Assembly: GCA_003194525.1 (NCBI GenBank)
Contig: NBIV01000308.1
Location: 28,743-92,742, forward strand
DNA length: 64,000 nucleotides
DNA from: Gracilariopsis chorda
Taxonomy: Eukaryota > Rhodophyta > Florideophyceae > Gracilariales > Gracilariaceae
Reading direction: 5' to 3'
The notes beneath the pieces are model-generated. The model searched no databases and was not told where the DNA came from. It worked only from the letters and a program-made list of their open reading frames with translations. The position numbers and the translations under genes are program-made. Positions 10,867 through 18,415 of the stretch are shown piece after piece; position 1 is the first letter of the stretch; every line of letters starts with the position of its first letter.

Positions 10867-11074
10867 CCTTGTGTACGTGGCCAGCGAACGCGTTGTACAG
10901 TCGTCACAGCTGCACCTCGTTGCCAAACGATCCCAGATTGGCATGCAAACTCGAGCATGCGCAGTTGGCCGTTTCGTTCCCGCCAACGGCTGCGAGTCAA
11001 GCCCAGTCGCCCTCACAACGGCTGCCCAAGCTCCGCCGCCGCTGCGAGCGCTGTCAACGAAGAAGACGTCCATC

Positions 11075-11539
11075 ATGGGAAGTTGCCTAAGCGCTATGAG
11101 CGCTGCCGGCAAGAAGGCTCCTCGTCCCCGTCCCGCTACCGTCGTGCATCACCACCATCACCATGGCGGCGGTGGCCATGACGGAAGCAGCAGTCATTCC
11201 AGCAGCAGTGACCACGAACGCGAACACGAAAGTGACCATGGGCGCGAAGGAAGCGGGCATGAGAATGAGGGCGGTGGCGGAAGCAGCAGTGCTAGCAGCA
11301 GTCATCACGAAGAGGAGGCGAACGACGCTGCAAGTGACCATGGCGACGGAGGAAGCAGCAGCAGCAGCAGCAGCAGTAGCAGCAGCAGCAGTGCGGCTAG
11401 CAGCGATAACAACGAGGAAGAGCAGGAGGAAGAGGTGTTTGAGGAGGAGCCCGAGATCGAGGAGGAGGAACCGGAGGACTACGAGGAAGACTGGGCTGAA
11501 GAAGATTATGAAGACGAAGGCGATTATGACGAAGAATAA
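11075..11539 (+). CDS. Small protein with N-myristoylation-like start, His6, poly-Ser and acidic tail
   Basis: I do not recognise this 154-aa protein. I chose the ATG at 11075 rather than the upstream in-frame Met at 10850. It has good context (CATCATGG) and begins Met-Gly-Ser-Cys-Leu-Ser, which fits an N-myristoyl Gly2 with Ser6 and a palmitoylatable Cys4. The upstream extension looks like translated leader. Next come a basic patch (residues 12-20), six consecutive His (25-30), a Gly/Ser/His-rich stretch, 13 consecutive Ser (94-106, encoded mostly by AGC), and a Glu/Asp-rich tail (113-154) containing several Tyr and one Trp. It has no hydrophobic segment or folded-domain signature. Membrane anchoring by lipid and binding of metal or cationic partners are inferences from composition. 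Confidence 0.65.
   Translation: MGSCLSAMSAAGKKAPRPRPATVVHHHHHHGGGGHDGSSSHSSSSDHEREHESDHGREGSGHENEGGGGSSSASSSHHEEEANDAASDHGDGGSSSSSSSSSSSSSAASSDNNEEEQEEEVFEEEPEIEEEEPEDYEEDWAEEDYEDEGDYDEE
11353..11393 (+). repeat. AGC/AGT trinucleotide microsatellite in coding sequence
   Basis: Thirteen consecutive Ser codons, mostly AGC with two AGT interruptions, encode the poly-Ser run of the acidic-tail protein. Length variation here would stay in frame. Confidence 0.85.
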
Positions 11540-13358
11540 CCTCGTTCTAGATGATCTCGCTTGGCCACGTACGTTCGTTATCGCTTTGTGCGTGATTCGT
11601 CGCGTTGTATATAACGTTTTAGCCCTCCCGCGTTCTTACTGGCGAGCAATCGTGACCCATCACTACTTCCTCACGTGTGATTCCAAGCCGTACGGTTTCC
11701 CAGTCTGATTGTCATCCGTTTGGACAAAGGGCCTTCACACCGCCCTACCAGTTCAGCGGATGACGATGCTATATGGCATATATCCCAAGCACTCACCGTG
11801 TGTAACCACGCATATGTACACCCCCCATTTCCGTCATGCACTTTACCACACCAAACTTTGTTGCGAGCCGCCCAGTCTTGTAAAGTTTCCTACGCCTCAG
11901 TCTTAAGCAACAATGTTAGAGCAAGAACCTTTCCACTTGCTCCTTTCTTTCGGAAAGGCTGTGTGTCAGGGACCCAGAGTCCTTTAATTTCTGCAGCCTT
12001 GGAGTCTCGAGATTTTCTGTTTCTGGGAAGTAATGCTTGTCAAAGCGCGTTTGGTCCTTTTGGGAGCCAGACTCTTGCAACAGTCTCATGGCTTGCTCCT
12101 TCTCAAAAGCGTGTTTACTTTCACGTCTTCACCTCAGTATCCCTAAATCCACACCTTACCTTGTTGATTTTCCGTGAATGCGTGAAGCCTTTCTGTTTTT
12201 TCATGCCCTTCAAGAGCCACACACCCATAGACGTCATTCAAACCTGTGGAACGGAGCCCTGTGCTCTCACGTTGCCACTGCAATCGTGTGTCCGCCAGCT
12301 CCCCAGGACAGCACATTTCGACCGTGATTGTGCTCTTCTGTCACATTTGTTTGCCAAACATCATCCGATGGTAAGCAGCATGTAGCATTGCTCTGTTGTA
12401 GCAAGGATGTCTTGATTATATCTGAGTTCCTCGCACCCAGTTCTCCTGTTCCTGTGAATGACCTATCAGCTTGGTCCTTCACACTAACAGATTCACTACG
12501 TGCTCACAAGTAATTGGGAAATTAGCCTATCTTTGGTAACAATTCTTCATCGCCTTCTCTCCGAAAAAGCACATAAGACCATATTATGACTTCTGCATGA
12601 TAGCTACGTATGCCAAGCTCACCTATCATTTCGTGTCTTTATTCTATAACAGGCATTGAGGCGAAAAAATGCACGGATCATATGTCTCGTTGTGTACTTC
12701 TTGAGGAGGGGGAATCAAATACTTTGCCTTTGTCAGCAAATATAGTTATAAAAAACACGAGACAGTCTTCTTCGGTGGGGGAATCGTCTAGGCATGATTG
12801 CAGCAACATTCACTCTTCCTGCTACCAGAATGACGGTGAGTGGAGAAGAGCACATGTCTGTAATTCATATCTTTTTTTCCATTGCGCTTCCTTTCTGATT
12901 GCATTCGACAGAAACGTCTTTTCTCGGTTCGCTTGCTTAGAATCATCCAAAAAGTCCCATCATTTGTTTGACATTTTGTTGCTCCATATCCTTGAGAATC
13001 ACCGGGCCATTTTCGTAACCAACACCTTATCTTTCATGCATGTTTTGCCCTTGCAAATGCAAGAGATAATTCTCAATTGGATAGATCTCGGTGTAAGACA
13101 ACCTCTTAGAGCGAATCTTTTAGAGTTTGGCTGACTTTGTGACGACGGTATTGCTGAACTTTGATCTCCCTGTATCACCCGTTTCCATATTCCAACTTAG
13201 CACTCAGATTGAAACAGTACAAGAAGCGTTTTCATACCTCAGAATCCATAGGATACGAATGACATGTCAGAGTGACTGAACTAAACTCACACACCATGAA
13301 CAATCTCAAGCCTTCGCAATTTGAGTTGCCATTTACTCCTCACCAGACACTCCATAAG
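11540..13358. other. Intergenic region; right part is diverged upstream flank of the secreted-protein gene
   Basis: An open frame of 221 codons at 11720-12385 has no recognisable domain or signal peptide and I do not support it as a gene. From about 12650 to 13130 the sequence is recognisably but loosely similar to 16480-16870 (for example the CATCATTTGTTTG and GGGCCATTTTC stretches). It therefore belongs to the same old duplication as the two secreted-protein genes. Confidence 0.55.
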
Positions 13359-13377
13359 GCGCAATACATTGTTGAAG

Positions 13378-13500
13378 ATGTATCTTGCACATATCCCACC
13401 CTTCGAGTTAATGCTTGTCTTCTTCGTATTGGTTGCGTTCGTTCTTGACACAGCAAGTCGTCGAAGAGCTCATCTGAAAACATTGAACAAACTAGTCTAA
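13378..13500 (+). CDS. Candidate 40-aa membrane micropeptide, copy 1
   Basis: A 40-codon frame sits in the homogenised core, 47 bp upstream of the TATA box of the secreted-protein gene. It has one hydrophobic segment (about residues 11-24) followed by a basic tail with Arg-Arg-Arg. An identical frame is at 17172-17294, but identity follows from the whole core being identical and so is not evidence of selection. It may be chance. Confidence 0.2.
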   Translation: MYLAHIPPFELMLVFFVLVAFVLDTASRRRAHLKTLNKLV

Positions 13501-13546
13501 CAAACACAACTTCACTCCCTACCACAGGTGCAAGTCGCCGAGTCCC

Positions 13547-13554
13547 ATATAAAA
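13547..13554 (+). promoter_or_regulatory. TATA box of secreted Cys/Lys-rich gene, copy 1
   Basis: ATATAAAA followed by G lies 88 bp before the ATG at 13642, the usual distance for a short leader. It is exactly repeated before copy 2. Confidence 0.65.
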
Positions 13555-13641
13555 GTAGAGTCCGACCTTGTGTCTTCCAGTACTCTCAACATCAACCCCA
13601 ACAGCTCGGGGTTAATTCGTTTCAGACTTCAGCCATCATCT

Positions 13642-14136
13642 ATGAAGTCCATCTTGAACACCCTTGTGGTGTTGTGCGCTCTTTTCTACATCTCTGTGGG
13701 ATCAAGTCTCACATTGCACGACACCGAGGAAAGGATGTCTGAGCCGTGCAACATTCCGTCCGATGTCGCGTACTGCATGGATGTGATGCGGGTGGGAACC
13801 AGATTCAATGATGAGAGCGCGCAGCACTTTGCGCGCCTCGAAGATCTCTTGTCGGAGCATGCATTGGAAGAATGCTCTTGGGAGTCATTTGAGGGAAAGA
13901 ATAGTCCGGACGAATGCATTTCAACGCTTTCAAGGTTCAGTGAGAATTCTGTGCCTCCGATTAGTTCTTCGACAGACCTTGACGTTTCTGAGCGTGGCTT
14001 GGATAAGGTTTGCTACAAGCTGTGCAAGAAGGTGAAGTGTCTCAAGTGCAAATTCAAGTTGAGGAAGAAGAAGAGGAAGAAGTGCAAGAAGAAGTGCAAG
14101 AGGAAGTGTCGCAAGAAGTGCAACAAACTGTTCTAG
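13642..14136 (+). CDS. Secreted cysteine- and lysine-rich cationic protein, copy 1
   Basis: I do not recognise the family. The 164-aa product starts at the first Met after the TATA box; the frame is open further upstream, but that part lies across the TATA box and is not likely to be translated. Residues 1 to about 21 form a signal peptide (Lys-Ser then a hydrophobic core ending in Val-Gly-Ser-Ser). Residues 22-115 are an acidic-to-neutral pro-region with Cys at 36, 45, 78 and 92. Residues 121-164 are extremely basic with Cys at 124, 128, 133, 136, 148, 152, 156 and 160; the last four are spaced Cys-X3-Cys with Lys/Arg between. The layout (signal, acidic pro-part, cationic Cys-rich tail) resembles precursors of secreted cationic peptides. 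Function is unknown: binding of acidic polysaccharide, nucleic acid or membranes are guesses. Confidence 0.75.
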   Translation: MKSILNTLVVLCALFYISVGSSLTLHDTEERMSEPCNIPSDVAYCMDVMRVGTRFNDESAQHFARLEDLLSEHALEECSWESFEGKNSPDECISTLSRFSENSVPPISSSTDLDVSERGLDKVCYKLCKKVKCLKCKFKLRKKKRKKCKKKCKRKCRKKCNKLF

Positions 14137-17100
14137 ATTTCATTCAGTGATAATCACGAAATCTTAGCCCATGGCCTTCTTTTTGTGGGAGGTGAGAGTT
14201 TTCCCTATAGCTTAGGGAACGCTATTCAACCAGGACTCGCGACAACGTAAATGATCAGAAGATCTCTTAGAGTAATGAGTCAAGCCTGGAACGATTGGGC
14301 TTCATCTGTTCTACTAAAAAGAACGTTTCCTACGTCATCTTCTGTTCGCGTATTCCGAAATATTTCCGGAATTTGGTTCGTTCACGTATTTGGCAGAATT
14401 TTTGTCCAGTACCCCTGGGCATACCAGTGCATCCCTCGGCAGAATGGAGAAGTCAGGCACCCCTTGAACAAAAAAGTCCTTATTTCAACCGCTAACACCT
14501 GAAACCAACACATTAAACATTGGAAAGTATAGGTAGTGCTGATTCAAGTAGAACTACAGCGTCTGCTTTAAGACGTAGAATATTAAAAGGGAGGCGAAAG
14601 GAGGAGCTGATTCAGTGGTCAGGACACAATAGAAGAGGGGTAAGGACCCCCATTCTCTTAGAACACCGCTGAGCCTGGGCCACTGACTAACCCACGGGGC
14701 TTGGACTAACGGCCTGCCCACGGCTGAGTGCGAAAACGAGTAGGGGTACCATTAGAAGCTCATTTGCTAACCTAGATGACTTCGAAAATGGCAGCAGCAG
14801 TCTAAACTTTCGCTGTTAATATCTCAGCATCGACGCGTATATATCTTCGATCTGCAGCTCGCCGACACTACGCGAAGGCAGGCATGTAGCATAGATAAGT
14901 TTGGTTACTGGCTGCATGATGATGATCGGCACAGCCCAAGCGTAATTTAACGTACGAAGCCATGCATCACGGCAGCCGTTCCCTACCGCGTACCCTTTCC
15001 CCCACCCGCTACAACTTCCACCCCTTAGAAAGGGAGGCGCGACGTGGGGCACAGCATTGCTGTAACGCACTTCAGCGGGGGAGTATTGGCTACTTTGAAT
15101 TGGGACTCATAACGAGTTCCACATCGCTTCGAAGTGAGCAAAAACTTAGGGTCAACGTCTTGTACTGCCTGCAAACTACTGTTTTGGACGTCCAAAAGGT
15201 CCATCCCATGGTACACATGCACGTCCAAAATTTTCAATCGAAGCCCGGTCGCGGGCAAGGCCACTTCCGCAACTGGTGTTCGAGCCGAGATAGGAGTAAG
15301 CTGCGCAGGCGACGCGAAGCGACGTTTAGGTCAAAATGGCCGCATTGCGCGAGCAACGCAAAGGGCCGTCACGCCGCGTCGGGTATTGCCCTGAGCCCTA
15401 CCGCGACTGTGTCCGTTTCCACAGGCCGCGCTCATGGCTACGAGGACGCTGCGACAATGACGTGAGGTGTCTCGCAGCGTCGTTTCTTTTTTCCAAGTAC
15501 ACCATGGAATTCTCCACGTATAATATTTTAGCTTGTTCGAATCAAGTTTACGATCACCTTTAAAATGTTTGAAAAATATGCCTCAATAGCAACACACCAT
15601 CTATCTACCTAGTATAGATTACGCGGCTGCCATTTGTTCAAAAGTCTATTGTAATGCCACAAACGTTGCAAAAGATCACACGTCTTCATTACTGTTTGGG
15701 AGGCACTCGTCCCAAGTTGGGACTGTCAAGGACGCTTTTTTTCGGAAGAAGAAGAAAAAAAAAGGTCGTCGGCCACTTAGTGATGTGGTGAACTGTGTTT
15801 CCACGCAATTTTTCTTCATTCTTGTAAAGGAGCGAAAGCGGGATCGCATTGGTTATTCAACACCTATTCAGAACCAAGACCGACGAACTGTCGATCTGGA
15901 ACTAGAAGAAGCTTCACTCTTGGGGGAGCTCTATATTTATAATAACTGTAGGGGTGTGAGTCATGTTTTAGTGGTCGTCATAGTAAGCGGACCCTACTCC
16001 AGTACAGTTCTGTGCATGATCCATGTACTTGTCTCATATCACGATGGTTTTTCATTCCGACTGCATGGGTGATCAAGTACTTCCTACACATCCACACCAT
16101 TTTCTCTCTCCTGGAAGGTGAGAAACCTAATCTTCATCTGGGCAGGTGCAGAAGTCAATTTTCGTTACGACAACGTAAGGTGGATCAAATATATCAACAA
16201 ACTGTGACTGCAATATCAGGCGTTCAAAATATAAGAGCTCCACTTGTTGTAAGCAACGCCGTTGGCTGTGATCGTCTGTCCAATTTCTGTGCTGGTGGAC
16301 ATAGTGTCGAGCATTGTTGGCGTAACGCGGCAGCTGAGGTTATCTCAAGTGTTTGTTGCGGCGCAAGCAGTGAGAAAAACCAAGGCCATCTCATGGCTTC
16401 TGAGCGAATGCTTCGTTTCTAAACTTCAACCACGCGTTACGTTTCTGCATTCCATAACAAGTGCTGCAACCGCGGAATACCTAATTCAGGCTTCTCTCCA
16501 TGTTCATCTGCGAGAGGGGGAACTGAACACCCTGCCTGTTTCTGGAGACATCCTTTCCGAGAAATCGGCGTCTTTGCTAAGATAACCGTGCAAAAATAGC
16601 TTGCAGGACCATTCTTTTCTTCGACTGTGATAATAGGAATGCTTTGATACTCGCGGGTAACAAGTGTTTAAATTTCATGTCTTCCATACCTTTTGTTTCC
16701 TTTCTGATTCATCTGAACGCAGTAAAGAGTCTGCCCAATTGCGAAGTCTCCTCCAAAGATTCTCATCATTTGTTTGGTGTATTGATTGCTTCATACCATT
16801 CGCGGGGCCATTTTCATCACCAGCTCGTTGTATTTCATGCTTTATAAAGCCTCCAATTATACAAGAGATCAATTCTGAAGTGGACAGTCTCTCGATTTGC
16901 TTCAAGTTTAACTTGTTTCATGAAATTGGCATTGCTGAAAGTTCACGTCGATGTATCACGGTGTTTCATTCTCGAAGTAAGCGATAGGCTTTGAATCAGC
17001 TCATTTAGTTATTTGGTAGCTTAGACCGCATCAAAATCTAGGGTTGGTTGTTTAAGGGAATAGTCGCACAGTCTCTCATATTAAACCTCAATGGTAACCT

Positions 17101-17152
17101 TATTTCTGTACAACTCAAACTGCCGTTTACTACTTGTCAGACATTGCATGGA
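14137..17152. other. Spacer between the two secreted-protein genes
   Basis: The left end (14137-14310) is loosely similar to 17973-18142 downstream of copy 2, including GACTCG followed shortly by AATGATCAGAAG. The right part (about 16480-16990) resembles the region upstream of copy 1. The middle (about 14500-16400) holds no supported gene; ORFs of 75-167 codons there lack recognisable features. A GC-rich patch lies at 15240-15480. Confidence 0.5.
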
Positions 17153-17171
17153 GCGCAATACATTGTTGAAG

Positions 17172-17294
17172 ATGTATCTTGCACATATCCCACCCTTCGA
17201 GTTAATGCTTGTCTTCTTCGTATTGGTTGCGTTCGTTCTTGACACAGCAAGTCGTCGAAGAGCTCATCTGAAAACATTGAACAAACTAGTCTAA
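17172..17294 (+). CDS. Candidate 40-aa membrane micropeptide, copy 2
   Basis: Identical to the 40-codon frame at 13378-13500: one hydrophobic segment and a basic tail. It may be a chance frame in a conserved promoter region. Confidence 0.2.
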   Translation: MYLAHIPPFELMLVFFVLVAFVLDTASRRRAHLKTLNKLV

Positions 17295-17340
17295 CAAACA
17301 CAACTTCACTCCCTACCACAGGTGCAAGTCGCCGAGTCCC

Positions 17341-17348
17341 ATATAAAA
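17341..17348 (+). promoter_or_regulatory. TATA box of secreted Cys/Lys-rich gene, copy 2
   Basis: ATATAAAA, 88 bp before the ATG at 17436, in the same context as copy 1. The two genes should therefore share basal promoter behaviour. Confidence 0.65.
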
Positions 17349-17435
17349 GTAGAGTCCGACCTTGTGTCTTCCAGTACTCTCAACATCAACCCCAACAGCT
17401 CGGGGTTAATTCGTTTCAGACTTCAGCCATCATCT

Positions 17436-17972
17436 ATGAAGTCCATCTTGAACACCCTTGTGGTGTTGTGCGCTCTTTTCTACATCTCTGTGGGATCAAG
17501 TCTCACATTGCACGACACCGAGGAAAGGATGTCTGAGCCGTGCAACATTCCGTCCGATGTCGCGTACTGCATGGATGTGATGCGGGTGGGAACCAGATTC
17601 AATGATGAGAGCGCGCAGCACTTTGCGCGCCTCGAAGATCTCTTGTCGGAGCATGCATTGGAAGAATGCTCTTGGGAGTCATTTGAGGGAAAGAAGAGTC
17701 CGGACGAATGCATTTCAACGCTTTCAAGGTTCAGTGAGAATTCTGTGCCTCCGATTAGTTCTTCGACAGACCTTGACTTTTCTGAACATATAGTTCGTGT
17801 AAATAAGGCTTGTTATAATGCTTGCAAGATCGTGAAAGGTTTGAAGTGCTGGAGGATAAGCGAGTTGAAATGGGGCAGTAGTGCGAGGAAGAAGTGCATG
17901 AAGAAGGTTAAGAGAAAGTGCAGGAAGAAGTGCAAGAAAAGCTGCTTGTTCTCAAAGTGCAAGAAGAAGTAG
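17436..17972 (+). CDS. Secreted cysteine- and lysine-rich cationic protein, copy 2
   Basis: The 178-aa product shares its first 114 residues with copy 1 except for Lys instead of Asn at position 87: the same signal peptide and the same four pro-region Cys. From residue 115 the tail is different in sequence and 14 residues longer. It has Cys at 126, 130, 138, 154, 162, 166, 170 and 175, two Trp (139 and 146), and ends in three Lys. The Cys-X3-Cys opening and the later Lys-rich Cys-X3-Cys spacing are kept in pattern but not in residue identity. The stop lies 170 bp from the first LTR of the retrotransposon array, whose transcription direction points towards this gene. Confidence 0.75.
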   Translation: MKSILNTLVVLCALFYISVGSSLTLHDTEERMSEPCNIPSDVAYCMDVMRVGTRFNDESAQHFARLEDLLSEHALEECSWESFEGKKSPDECISTLSRFSENSVPPISSSTDLDFSEHIVRVNKACYNACKIVKGLKCWRISELKWGSSARKKCMKKVKRKCRKKCKKSCLFSKCKKK

Positions 17973-18142
17973 TAAACTTTGTTCTGTTTACGGTGATCAT
18001 GAACTCTATGCAATGGCACCCGATTTATTTGCGGTGATGCACATATGTTTATAGCTTATAAAAAGTACTTGACCGCGACTCGGAACAGCATGAATGATCA
18101 GAAGAGTAGTTTTAAGAATTGATAATGTAATAGTCTAGAACG

Positions 18143-18386
18143 TGTTGAGCTCTACGCGCAGTTAGACTCAACGAGGGGAACAACGCAACACGACACTGGG
18201 CACCTAGGCTCTGCCCCTCTTCTCCGAGTGCAGGCCTTGCCTTTACTGACGCCGATCATATAGTCCTCGAAAGGTCGCCTTCGCGACCTTTCCGACACTT
18301 AGACTTATGTTCGAATTATTGTCAGCTCGTACAGGCCTGGCGGCCTTTGGTACTAACGAAGCTGCAGTACTTTGCATCGCGTAACA
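18143..18386 (-). repeat. LTR 1 (left end of array), 244 bp
   Basis: On the plus strand it runs from TGTTGAGC to GCGTAACA, so on the element strand it begins TGTTAC and ends CTCAACA, with TGTT/AACA inverted ends. It contains a perfect 10-bp-stem hairpin (18269-18292) and a TATA-like CTATATGA on the element strand (about 18256-18264). The outer flank ends ...CTAGAACG. Confidence 0.95.
18269..18292 (-). repeat. LTR hairpin (10-bp perfect stem, 4-base loop)
   Basis: GAAAGGTCGC and GCGACCTTTC flank a four-base loop. The same hairpin is in all ten LTRs. On the element strand it lies just upstream of the TATA-like CTATATGA, so it could be a promoter dyad or, in the 3' LTR, an RNA structure used in 3' end formation. 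Confidence 0.8.
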
Positions 18387-18395
18387 CGGCCCAAT
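18387..18395 (-). other. Position of the polypurine tract, unit 1 (weak)
   Basis: On the element strand the bases before the 3' LTR read ATTGGGCCG. This is the place for the plus-strand primer but is a poor purine run. It is the same in the other units where I read it. Confidence 0.3.
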
Positions 18396-18415
18396 GACGT
18401 TGTTGATATACAACG

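Larger units (their letters stand above)
13359..13983 (+). repeat. Homogenised core of the tandem duplication, copy 1
   Basis: These 625 bp match 17153-17777 with a single substitution seen by eye (T at 13902, G at 17696). The core covers promoter, leader, signal peptide and pro-region of the secreted-protein gene, and its right edge falls at the junction with the cationic tail. Both flanks are related but much more diverged. Confidence 0.9.
17153..17777 (+). repeat. Homogenised core of the tandem duplication, copy 2
   Basis: Partner of 13359-13983 at an offset of 3794 bp, with one substitution seen by eye, which changes Asn87 to Lys in the encoded pro-region. Confidence 0.9.

Noticed and set aside
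10850-11074. N-terminal extension of the acidic-tail protein to an upstream Met
   Set aside because: The extension starts inside the TATA-like run; the Met at 11075 has better context and a lipidation-type start.
11720-12385. 221-codon ORF
   Set aside because: No signal peptide, membrane segment, motif or paralogue; composition looks like translated non-coding DNA.
12610-13134. 174-codon ORF upstream of secreted-protein gene 1
   Set aside because: The related region upstream of gene 2 does not keep the frame, so it is best explained as duplicated flank.
14640-14770. Possible tRNA gene in a GC-rich stretch
   Set aside because: No B-box-like GGTTCGANTCC and no cloverleaf could be drawn.
14962-15465. 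167-codon ORF and overlapping 75-86-codon ORFs in a GC-rich patch
   Set aside because: Three overlapping frames are open because of base composition; none has supporting features.
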